Translations under genes and position numbers: made by a program | The notes under the pieces: model-generated | The model's input: only the letters and a program-made list of their open reading frames with translations | Told to the model about the DNA's origin: nothing | Database searches by the model: none | Source: Alopecurus myosuroides | Taxonomy: Eukaryota > Streptophyta > Magnoliopsida > Poales > Poaceae | Assembly (NCBI GenBank): GCA_028641055.1 | Contig: CM054059.1 | Coordinates: 438,249,095-438,313,094, forward strand | Direction: 5' to 3' | DNA length: 64,000 nucleotides | In this document: positions 46,475 through 56,694 of the stretch, one piece after another | Numbering within the stretch: the first letter of the stretch is position 1 | Layout: each line of letters starts with the position of its first letter

Positions 46475-47522
46475 TGGAGAAGGGATTAACCCCTTGAGTG
46501 GCCTGATCTTCACGTCTCGACCAACAACACGAAGAACGAATGCAGTTAATGAAGAACACGAGGGGAAAACGAGGGGGGGTGGATGCGGGGAAGATAATTA
46601 GCAAGACCTGAAGAACTCGATCTTCCGTCAAATAAGCCGCAACGGCTGCCTACGGGACAATAAATCCAACCAAACTCACCTTTTCGACAACCTCTTCAAC
46701 ACACGTGGCCGGTCTACCACGCCAATAGAACCTCAAAGGTTAGTTGAGAAAGAGTGGAAAGTCCTAATTGAATCCCAAGGGGAAAGGATAGGAAACCCGA
46801 TGTAATCTTGATACGATCCTAGATACACATCATAGGAGTAGCCTTGATACGGTCCTAGGTACAAATCATAGGAGTAGCCTCACAAGAGGGATACAAGAGC
46901 AAAGCTAGCAAGTATAAATTCATCTCTAATCTAGATCTGGTCCAAGGGGTAGCCTTTTATAGCCCAGGGGGTAGGTGGGGGTGAAAAAGGGGATTTTCCC
47001 TCCTTTTGCGAGCTGGCAGGAAAGCCGGCCTGGCCGGGGTGCAGGCCGGTCGCTTCGGCTGGGTGGCCGGCCTGGGACGCAGGAATGCCGACCTAGGCCG
47101 GGTGGGAGGCTGGCGGGCTTGGGTAGGGGCGGTCCTGGGGCCGCGCGGGAAGGCTAGCCGGCTCTGTTGTGGTGCCGGCCTAGAGGCCGGCCTGGCCGGG
47201 GTGTAGGCCGATTTCCTGCACCCCCTCTTTCTCCTTCTTCTCTTCTTCTTCCTCGGTGCCCTCTTCTTGACCTTCCTTGCTATCTTCTTTGGCATCTTCT
47301 TGGGTACGTTCTTGAGCTCCTTGGCCACCCTCTTGGGGCTCCATTGTGGGGTCAAACCTGAGCACGCATAGGGTAGTTCCATGAGGTAGCGCACCATTCA
47401 CCAAGTCATCGAAAGCATAGCGAGAGAGGAGTGAGTTCACCTTATCATGTATCTCCTTTGCTCAAGATCTTTTCATGGGTCCATTGGGTGTTGGGCTTGG
47501 TGGAATGGGGTGTGCTGCATCA
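46475..47522 (-). repeat. 3' LTR of the gypsy element
   Basis: About 1,048 bases. On the minus strand it starts TGATGCAGCACACCCC directly after the polypurine tract AAGGGGGGAGA. It contains TATAAAAG (46953-46962 region) and runs of GGCCGGCC-like sequence at about 47020-47210. The outer end is slightly decayed (TGGAGAAGGG against TGATGAAGGG in the partner). Its left neighbour is the older LINE relic. Confidence 0.87.
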
Positions 47523-50500
47523 TCTCCCCCCTTGAAAAAGAGTTGACCTCGACTCATGGTCTTCATCATCACTTGGATATCCATGGAAGGAAGAGAGATC
47601 CTTGACATTGAATGAATCATGTACAAGGTACTTGGAGGGTGGTAAGTCGAGCTTGTAGGAGTTGTTGTTGATGCGCTTGACGATCTTGAAGGGTCCGTCA
47701 CCTCGTGGCTTGATCTTGGAGTTGCGCTTTTGTGGGAAACGGTCTTTGCGTAAGTGTAGCCAAATGAGGTCACCTTCTTGGAACACCATGGGCTTCTTGT
47801 TCTTGTTCATCATGGATGCTCGGTGCTCGGAATGCTTATCGTGTAGCTATTGTGGACTCATGGAGCTTCTTGATGTAGTCGGTGCGCTTGTCAATGTCTA
47901 TGTTGACTTGCTCACGTAGCGGCAATGGTAGGATGTCGAGAGAGGTGTTTAGGTTGAAGCCGTAGACGATCACGAAGGGCTTATCTTAGTAGCTTGGTGA
48001 AGTGCTCGATTGTAGGCGAAGTCGGCATGGGGAATGCATTCCTCCCAATTCTTTATGTTGGTCTTGATCAATGCTCGAAGGAGTGAAGATAGCGTTCGAG
48101 TTCACCACTTCGGTTTGGCCATTCGTTTGTGGGTGATAGGCGGTGGAGAATAGTAGTTTGACGCTGAGCTTGGCCATCAAAGTCTTCCAAAAGTAGGATG
48201 CAAACTTGAAATATCTACCCGAGATAATTTTCTTGGGCACACCATGTAGACTCACAATTTCCCTGAAAAAGAAAGTGGCAACATGTGAAGCATCGTTCGT
48301 TCGATTGCAAGGAATAAAATGTGCCATCTTAGAGAAATGATCAACAACGACAAAGATTGAATCCATGTGTGTTTTAGTGCGTGGTAGACCTAACACAAAG
48401 TCCATGCTAATGTCACTCCAAGGGGTATGTGGTGTAGTAAATGGTAAGTAAAGACCATGAGGATTGTAAGTAGACTTAGCTCGGAGGCATGTAGGACATC
48501 GCTTGACAAGGCGTTCAACTTGGTGTCTCATATTAGGCCAATAGTAGTGATTGGAGAGAATGGCGTAGGCCTTGTCCCTTCCAAAGTGTCCCATGATACC
48601 TCCTTCATGTGATTCCTTGAATAACAAGAAACGAAGAGAGGACTCCGGAATACACAATTTGTTAGCTTTAAACAAGAACCCTATGTGGAGATAGTAGTCA
48701 TCAAAACCTGGATTGGGCAAGCATTTCTTGAAAATGGGGCCAAAGAAAACATTGGAAGATTACAAGCCTTTGATGTCATCCAAACCAATCACATTGATTT
48801 CAAGGCAGGTAAGAAGACACTCTTTACGGGAAAAAGCATCCGCTACAACATTTTCTTTACCTTTTTTTGTACTTAATGACATAAGGAAAATATGCAATGA
48901 ATTCCACCCAATTAGCATGTCGTTTGTTCAAATTGGCTTGGCTTTCAAATATCTCAATGATTCATGATCGGAAATGAATAACAAATTCTTTAGGACAAAG
49001 ATAGTGCTGCCAGACTTCTAAGACTCTAAGCAAAGCAAATAGTTCCTTGCCATAAATTTGGTAACTGATTCTAGCACCATCTAATTTCTCACTATGATAA
49101 GCAATGGGACGTCCATTTTGCATAAGAACGGCACCAATGCCCATTCCACTAGCATCACATCCAATCTCAAACCTTTTCTCAAAATCCGACAAAACAAGCA
49201 AAGGTGCTTAGGTCAAACATTTCTTGAGGGTATCGAAAGATTTTTGTTGAGCATTACCCCAAAAAAAGGGTACATTTTTCTTTGTAAGCTCATTTAAAGG
49301 GAAAGCAATGGTTAAAAAATCCTTCACAAACCAGCGATAGGAACCGTCAAGACCATGAAAACGTCTTATCTCACCCACGAAAGTAGGGTTAGGCTAATTT
49401 TTAATTGCCTCGACTTTCTTCTCGTCAACTTCAATTCCATTAGAGGAAATCACAAAACCCAAGAAAAGAAGATTGTTGGTGCAAAAGTTGCATTTGGAAA
49501 GATTTGCAAAATGTTTTGCTTTGCGAAGGGCCAACAAGACTTCAAAAATATGCTCAAGGTGACTCTCCAAAGATTTTCTATAGATAAGGATGTCGTCAAA
49601 ATAAACCACGACAAATTTTCCAATGAAGGAGCGTAAAACTTCATTCATAAGACGCATGCAAGTGGAAGGAGCATTAAAAGGACCAAAGGGCATGACAATC
49701 CAATCATACAAACCAAGTTTAGTTTTGAAAGCTGTTTTCCATTCATCACCTATGCCCATGCAAATTTGGTGATATCCACTTTTAAGGTCAATTTTGGAAA
49801 ACATAGTAGCACCACTTAATTCGCCAAGCATATCATCGAGCCTAGGGATGGGATGTCTATATCTAACGGTGATAGCATTGATAAGGCAACAATCCATTCA
49901 CATGCGAGAAGTATCATCTTGTTTAGGACAAAGATAACCGGAACGACACAAGGGCTACGGGATTCTCGGATAAAACCTTTCTCAAGAAGTTCTTGGATTT
50001 GCAGCTCGATCTCCTTAGTCTCCTCGGGGTTGGTGTGGTAGGGAGCACGGTTTGGAAGTGGCGCACCCAGAATGAGGTCGATGCGGTGCTCGATGCCTCA
50101 TAGAGGAGGTAGACCCGGGGGTAACTCTCCGGGGAACACATCCTCAAATTCCTGCAATAAGGGAAACAAACACGGAGGAAAACTTGTGATGGCGTTAGCT
50201 TCAAATTCTTCTCCTTTGCACACGAGGACAAAATGAAGTATGGATGGGTCATCTCGTAACTCTTGCATCTCTCTTTTGGTGGCAAGTAAGGCAAGTCCTT
50301 TAGGAGCACTCAAAATTTTTCCACCCATGTTTGGCTTGTGTTTTCACTCTCTTTGAGGTGGATCACTCTCTCACCACTCATATCACGAGATTTGAGCTCT
50401 TCTTGTTTGCGTGCAAGGGTCTTGGCGTTGTCGGCGATCACTTGGCTAGGAGACATTGGACGGAGCACAAACGTCTTGTTATTCCACTTGAAACTATAGT

Positions 50501-50700
50501 GGTTGGTGCGTTCATTATGAAGATCACTCTTGTCATATTGCCAAGGTCGTCCAAGAAGAATATGACACACGGTCATAGGCACAACGTCACATTCAACCGT
50601 GTCTTCATAGGGGCCAATCTTGAAGTGAACGGTAACCATGTGTTGAATCTTAAAGGTGCCGAAGTCACTAAGCCATTTAACATGGTAGGGGTGTGGCTAT
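47520..50700 (-). pseudogene. Gypsy pol polyprotein, broken
   Basis: The minus strand holds, in order: protease region (50639-50310, CHILLGRPWQYD); RT (49897-49394, [45 protein letters not shown]); RNase H (49201-48962, [31 protein letters not shown]); integrase (48720-47986, with a HHCC finger including CPTCLRAK, and [19 protein letters not shown]); and the integrase C-terminal GPF/Y-like module (47813-47520, DGPFKIVKRINNNSYKLDLP). In the integrase core the usual SDRD block reads SGRY, so a catalytic Asp is lost. Frame breaks lie between the segments. The final TGA stop is the first three bases of the 3' LTR. Confidence 0.87.
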
Positions 50701-52691
50701 TGCTTGTAAGTCAATTGGAGTTTGTCGTAAAGCTCTTTGCTAGCCAATTTGTGAGAACTACCTCCATCGATGATAACCTTAATTTATTTTCCATTGATGC
50801 CGGCTCTAGTTTGAAAGAGTTTTCTCTGTTGGTCATGTTCATCTTGAGGGGAGGTTGTAAGAACATGTGGGACAACTAGCGATGGATTCTTGTCCTCATC
50901 GTAATAGACACTTTCTTCTTCATCATTTTGGACGTCCAAGGAGTTAAGGGAAAGGTGCAAGGCATAGTATTTGTCTTCACTCATTGAGTCGTGTTCACCA
51001 TCTTGTTTGACAGTCATGATCATCTTTTTTGAACACTCAAAGGACTTGTGTCCACTTCCACCATATTTGAAGCAAGTTATTATGCTCGACTTTACTTGAG
51101 GATCATTAGAAGCGGTGGTTGGAGACACTTGTTTCTTGTATTGTTGCGGCGTTTTTTTGGGAGCATTGGGCTCTCTAGAGGTGCTCTTAAAGTTGGGCGG
51201 TGTTGTTGCTTGTGTCATTTGAGATGAAGAAGAAGGACTTGATGTAAAGAAAGCCTTTTGCTTGTTGTACTTGAGGTCTTCCGCAATTTGATGCTCGGCC
51301 TTGAGAGCATGATGAACAAGTGCAACGATGTTGTCATAGGGTTGATACTCAACAATATTCCTTATTGGGTGGTTGAGGCCATTATGAAAGCGGGCCATTG
51401 TTTCTTCTTGAGATTCCATCAGGTGAGCTCGTATCAAAGCGGTCTCCATCTCCTTGTAGTACTGATCAACCGAGTTAAACCTTGTTTAAGCTCTTGAAGC
51501 TTTTTTTAAGATGTCAGGTTTGTAGTGAGGAGGAACAAAACGTGCATGCATAAATTGCTTCATCTCGTTCCAAGTGGCAATGGGAGAAATCCGGTTCTTG
51601 AGTCGTTCATCTTGGAAACGGTCCCACCATAAGAGTGCATAGCCTTCAAAATCCAAAGATGCCATAGCAACCATCTTCTTTTCACTAAAGTTATGGATGC
51701 CGAAGATCTTGTCCACCTTGAGGGCCCAAGCAGGATATTCTTCAGGATCATTTTCACCATTGAATTTTGGGATGTTGAAGCGAAGGGCACTCATATTGTT
51801 GTCTTCATGTTGTTGATGGTTTCACTCATGTTGGTATTCATCATAGATCGGCGGTGAGAGATTATATGGGTCATCCTCATTGGCTTGGCGATGACGGCCA
51901 TGATGAGGAGGATGACGCCGGTGGTCATTAGGAGGTGGTTGTTGATGATGGTGTAGTCATGATTCGCATCGTTCACTATCATCATTGTCATGGTTGTGTT
52001 GTTGAGGACACTCTTGTTCATTGCGAGGGTGTTGAGGAAGTTATTGTTCTTGGCGGTCATTGTTATGGTGACGCGCATTACGCCTTGGTGGGCTTCGATG
52101 TTGGCGAGCACCATCCACGAAGTCATTGCGACCATAGTCATTAGCGTTGCCTTGTGGAGGTGGTGGATGATGTTGTCAAAGGTCCGGTTGTTGAGGGTGA
52201 TTTTGAAGAGGGTCACTACGACCTTGTTGGTGTTGAGGAGGTGGTGATGGCGAGCTATCTTCATACCAATTTCATGGAGGATCTTGTGGTGGAGGAGGTG
52301 GTGGTGGTTGTTGTTGTTGTCCACCATCTTACATGTTGGGGTGGTGATCATGGCGACGAGCTTGGTGATGATCTTGAGTTTGTTGGCTTGAACGTCTCGA
52401 CCTTGAGGACAATGATGATTCATGGAGGTTGGCAATGTTAGCCAATTTGATTTTGATGCGCGTCATTTGATCATTCAATCGAGCATCTTGCGCTTGGAGT
52501 CGACGCTCATAGCGGTCCAACCCGTCTTGCACAAGTTGGCAGAGTCGGAAGTGGTCGTTGTGGGTGACGAAGTTGCGGTAGTTGTCGTTGGAGAATGGGT
52601 TTGCTTCATCTTTTGAGCTTGGACTTGAGAATAGTCCTTCCCTAGCCATCTCAAAAGCACACAAGTGTGATATGAAGAATAGATGTCTCAC
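50701..52691 (-). pseudogene. Gypsy gag, broken
   Basis: It starts near 52650 (MAREGLFSSPSSKDEANPF). A coiled-coil-like stretch (about 52560-52440) is followed by a long Gln/His/Asp/Pro-rich linker with several stops. The gag domain is at 51794-51486 (YPAWALKVDKIFGIHNFSE, GYALLWWDRF, RFVPPHYK) and continues at 51449-50784 (LMESQEETMARFHNGLN). A CCHC knuckle (CFKYGGSGHKSFEC, near 51075-51030) has its second Cys changed to Tyr. Several stops look like CAA/CAG to TAA/TAG or CGA to TGA changes. Confidence 0.8.
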
Positions 52692-54300
52692 TTACCCAAT
52701 GTTACTTTTTTGATCATATTGAGGCTAGACGAGCCTAGGTATAGGGCGGTATGTCCAAAGTGAGTCCAAAAAGATCGAACGAAAACCGGAAATGACAACA
52801 CACACGCTTTATGTGGATTTCGAATGGGTGAGGAAAGTGGCAAGGAAAAATCAACAAATCCGAAGAAAAGTTTGTTGTGAAACGTAGAAAAGAACCGAAA
52901 TGAAATGTCAGCAGAAGAACCAAATCCTAGTGGAGGAAACAAAATGAAACACACACACACACACACAAGTGATAAATGGGGTTAGTGTGGCCAAAGACGA
53001 GCGGAGATGAAATGTTCCTATCGAAGACTAAGCTCAATGCCACACCAACACAAGGAGGACTCTAGCTCAAATCGCAAACTATAAGAGGCAACAAGATTCA
53101 CACCGTAGCAACCGGTCACTCTCTTCTCTTTTGCAACGCGAAGCTACACGTTCCTACAAGGGATAACACTTGGCATCGATTTTTTTTTTCACTTTTCACT
53201 TTTTGCTATATGGGGATACAAATGCCAAGCGTAATCGAACTACGCTCTCAAAAGTGAAAAACACACACTCTCGGTGCCAGTAGTGAAATGCCAAGAAATA
53301 TAAAAGAGCTAGTCCAAATGGGCAAGTTACACGAAGAATGGGTTATTTCAAGCGGAAGCAAGTTATACTTCTTTGTTGGATGATCATAGACTTGCGGCGG
53401 GGGGTTGTCTATGTCATGTCGATCCGTTGATATGGTTGTGTAGATGATGTTGCGGGATTTGCATGGAAACTTGAATCACTCAAATCATACCAACAACAAA
53501 AAAAGAAAAACACACTCGAAAATCTGTCTAGGAATCGAAGAGAAGGAATTTTCTGGGATTTTTGCCCAATTTTGAAATTCCTTGAAATCCAAGATTTTTT
53601 TTGAACAAATTCGAGAAAAGTGGCTGAATAGAAAGGTGGGGGAATGGTACCAACAAATCCACGAAAAACTGCATCGATCTTTTTTTTCACTTTTCACTTT
53701 TTGCTATATGGGGATACAAATGCCAAGCTTAATCGAACTACGCTCTCAAAAGTGAAAAACACACACTCTCGGTGCCACTAGTGAAATGCCAAGAAATATA
53801 AAAGAGCTAGTCCGAATGGGCAAGTTACACGAAGAATGGGTTATTTCAAGCGGAAGCAAGTTATACTTCTTTGTTGGATGATCATAGACTTGCGGCGGGG
53901 GGTTGTCTATGTCATCTCGATCCGTTGATATGGTTGTGTAGATGATGTTGCGGGGTTTGCATGGAAACTTGAATCACTCAAATCATACCAACAACAAAAA
54001 AAGAAAAACATGTTCGAAAATCTGTCTAGGAATCGAAGAGAAGGAATTTTCTGGGATTTTTGCCCAATTTTGAAATTCCTTGAAATCCAAGATTTTTTTT
54101 TGAACAAATTCGAGAAAAGTGGCTGAATAGAAAGGTGGGGGAATGGTACCAACAAATCCATGAAAAACTCAACAAATCAACAGATCGGTCAAAATCCCTT
54201 TTGTGATTATTTTTTGTGAAATTTTCGAATTTAGGGTTTGGGAAAGAATTTTTTTGGTGGAAAGGGGGATTTTAGGGGTCAAATTGGTGTCAATCTAGCT
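52692..54300. other. Untranslated leader of the gypsy element
   Basis: This lies between the primer-binding site and gag. It is AT-rich, non-coding and contains a CA microsatellite (52950-52966) and a 498-bp tandem duplication. Short minus-strand frames in each duplicate are repeats of each other and are not likely genes. Confidence 0.7.
53173..54169. repeat. Tandem duplication, 498-bp period, in the gypsy leader
   Basis: Copies 53173-53670 and 53671-54169 both start GCATCGAT followed by a T-rich tract and TTTCACTTTTCACTTTTTGC. Both end at ...GAAAAACT. They are nearly identical, differing at a handful of positions (for example CACTCG/TGTTCG, GGATTT/GGGTTT and ATGTCG/ATCTCG), so the duplication is fairly recent. 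Confidence 0.93.
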
Positions 54301-54310
54301 GTTGATACCA
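54301..54310 (-). promoter_or_regulatory. Primer-binding site, initiator-Met tRNA type
   Basis: TGGTATCAAC on the minus strand lies two bases inside the LTR end. It matches the start of the TGGTATCAGAGC complement of plant initiator methionine tRNA at eight positions in a row, then diverges. Confidence 0.8.
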
Positions 54311-54312
54311 TA

Positions 54313-55140
54313 TGATGAAGGGGTTAACCCTTGGGTGGACCTGTCTTCACGAATCGACCAAGAACACGAAGAACGAACGAAGAACACAAAGAACATGAGG
54401 ACGAAACCGAGGGGGGTCGATGGGGGAAGATAACTAACACGAACTGAAGAAATTGATCTCCCATCAACTAAGCTGCAACGGCCGCCTAGGGACAATCAAT
54501 CCAACCAAACTCACCTTTTCGGCAACCGCTTCAACACCCGTGGCCGGTCCACCACGCCAATAGAACCTCAAAGGTTAGTTGAGGAAGATTGGAAATTCCC
54601 TAATTGAATCCCAAGGGGAAAGGATAGGAAACCTGATGTAATCTTGATGCGATCCTAGATACACATCATAGGAGTAGCCTTGATACGGTCCTAGGTACAA
54701 ACCATAGGAGTAGGCTCACAAGAGGGACACAAGAGCAAAGCTCAAAAGTCTAAATTCATATCTAATCTAGATTTGGTCCAAGGGGTAACCTTTTATAGCC
54801 CAGGGGGTAGGTGGGGTTGAAAAAGGAGGTTTTCCCCTCCTTTTGCGAGCTGGCAGGAAAGCCGGCCTGGCCGGGGCGGAGGACGGTCACTTCGGCTGGG
54901 TGGCCGGCCTTGGCCGGGTGGGAGGCCGTCGGGATCGGGTAGGGGGCTGTCTGGGGTCGCGTAGGAAGGCCAGCCTAGGACGGGGTGCAAGCCGGCCGAC
55001 TCTGTTGGGGTGCTGACCTAGAGGCCGACCTGGCCGGGGTGCAGGGTGGTTTTCCTATACTCCCTCTTCCTCCTTCTCTTCTTCTTCCTCGGTGCCCTCT
55101 TTTTGACCTTCCTTGCTAGCTTCTTGGGAATCATCTTGGG
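54313..55140 (-). repeat. 5' LTR of the gypsy element, interrupted
   Basis: This aligns with 46475-47300 of the 3' LTR, including TATAAAAG at about 54789-54798. Its upstream remainder of about 220 bases is missing because the Tat element enters at about 55140; that remainder should lie beyond the right edge of the window. The copies differ by many substitutions and an indel in the GC-rich block near 54900. Confidence 0.87.
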
Positions 55141-55148
55141 CACTAATA

Positions 55149-55629
55149 TGTCTCAAACGTACGTGTCGTGGGATAATCACGGCAGATGTTACCAGGGGTA
55201 ACTTATCTTGGGGTAAATCGACTCTGATGTTTGGGAGAGGGTTTTGCTCAGGGGAAATCATGGTGATGAAACGATCTGGTAGCCGGCAATCAAGTCGCCG
55301 AGTCTCCGATCTAGATCTTATTATATCAACTCTGGTATTACAAAGGATACTCGAATAGCTAGTGAATCTCGTGTGTCTCGTGTTCAATCTAACCCTAGGG
55401 GCCGGCTTATATAATATCCGGACCCCCTGGCTCCCTATCCAAGGCATACTCGGAGTCCTACATGGACACCGCTTACAAACCCTAAGTTTCCTTATCGAAT
55501 CCCACAATCCGGGTTACGAGGCCTACGCTATTGGGCCTTCTAGAAACTCCTTAAGTCGGGTCTCGCGCGGCTCCCTTTGGGCCGAATTACACCTTGACGT
55601 TAGCCTACCGGGTTATCATCCCTCCATCA
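55149..55629 (-). repeat. 3' LTR of the Tat element
   Basis: About 481 bases. On the minus strand it starts TGATGGAGGGATGATAACCC after a short purine tract (GGGGACTAC) and ends ...GAGACA. A TTATATAA box lies at 55407-55414. The exact left end is uncertain by up to about nine bases because CACTAATA between the host LTR and TG is not explained. Confidence 0.75.
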
Positions 55630-56016
55630 GTAGTCCCCAGAATAGCTTGGGCTTCACGGGATCCTCCTTGAAGCGCATGCTATTCCCTGCAAAAATAACA
55701 AACATACAAATTCAAAAAGGCCGGGTTAGGTTGCTTTGATAAACAGCTAGGCCTAACTCCACTGGTGGTCCATATAGCAACCCGGCTTTCTCCGAATCCA
55801 TCCTCATTCTCCCGGGTCAACAACCCGAGAAAAACACAGAAGACCCGGCTTGATTTTCTCGTTAATTAGTCCGGATATCGCGGAAGTGATTTGCTCTGAC
55901 CTTTTCCGGATATCGCGCACGGGTACTTTAATGCCTATCCCAAAAAATCCGGGCGGGTATCCGGCTCCGAAATTTTTGGATCCCGCTCACTTAACCTAGG
56001 TTTCCCAACCCGCACC
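55630..56016. other. Spacer between Tat 3' LTR and the promoter of the antisense gene
   Basis: There is no open frame of interest. It contains several ACCCGG/CCGGGT-type words and would include the proximal promoter of the plus-strand gene. Confidence 0.5.
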
Positions 56017-56024
56017 TATAAATA
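56017..56024 (+). promoter_or_regulatory. TATA box of the antisense gene in the Tat element
   Basis: TATAAATA lies in the palindromic setting CACCTATAAATAGGTG. It is about 290 bases upstream of the first donor site (56313) and points to transcription starting near 56050 on the plus strand, opposite to the retrotransposon. Confidence 0.65.
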
Positions 56025-56694
56025 GGTGCCCTAGGGGATAACCTAAACCTAACGTTCCATTTCCTCATCTCACTCGCCCCTTTCGCCTTCAACCTCCATT
56101 GACACTCCCTTGCTCGAGCTCGCCGTTTCGCCGCCACGGAGCCTACCGGAGAGCAGCCGGAAGCGAGCCGCCGCCGCCTGCGCTCCGCCTCCGCTCGTGC
56201 CGCGCCGCCGTCAAGCACCGCCACCGCGCCCGCGAGCTGCCCGCCGGAAGACCCCGCAGGTCACCGCGGCTGCGCCATTTGCCGCCGCCGCAATCTCCTC
56301 CGGACCTCGCCGGTAAGTTTTCTTTCTCCATGAACTTCATCTTCAAGTTTTTCGCTCGAACTAGATTGGATCTAGATTCGCCCGTAGGCTATCTCCTTAC
56401 TCTGTACCGATTCGGATTGCACGCTCCTCACTCTTGCTTTACCTAATTGCTCAAGTTAGATTCAATAGTACTCCCTTGTCATTTGTAGCCATAAATTTCT
56501 CCATAAATTTCTCCGTGAATTTCTCCATCTAGGTATAATCTGTCAAAACTTTCCATTACTACTCTTTGATACTCGGATAGTCTGTAATTTCCGGATCTCT
56601 TAGCTGCTCTTTGGTTAGCCGGGTAACCGGTTATTTCCGGGTCTTGATAACTTACACTCTGCATTTTTTATCCCCTGTTTTGCAGCCTGCTCAC

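Larger units (their letters stand above)
46475..55140 (-). mobile_element. Ty3/gypsy retrotransposon with gag-pol and both LTRs, 5' LTR interrupted
   Basis: The minus-strand order from right to left is: 5' LTR (from 54313 rightwards, cut at about 55140 by the next element), PBS, a 1.6 kb leader, gag, protease, RT, RNase H, integrase and 3' LTR (47522-46475). The two LTRs align from TGATGAAGGGGTTAACCC-like starts through a TATAAAAG box to a shared C/T-rich stretch. Homology of the right copy stops at about 55140, where the Tat element begins. The iMet primer site and GPF/Y-type integrase end suggest a chromovirus relative; no chromodomain was seen, so the clade is uncertain. Many stops make it defective. 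Confidence 0.9.

Noticed and set aside
46975..47397. Pro/Ala/Arg-rich frames in the gypsy LTR
   Set aside because: They derive from GGCCGGCC-type and CTT-rich tracts inside the LTR, with equivalents in the other LTR, and are not genes.
51791..52435. 214-codon minus-strand frame rich in Asn, His and Met
   Set aside because: A shifted frame of the Gln/His/Asp-rich gag linker. The gag frame, though broken, fits the neighbouring domains better.
53409..54161. Two similar short minus-strand proteins of about 84-93 codons
   Set aside because: They lie in the duplicated untranslated leader of the gypsy element. Their similarity only reflects the tandem duplication.
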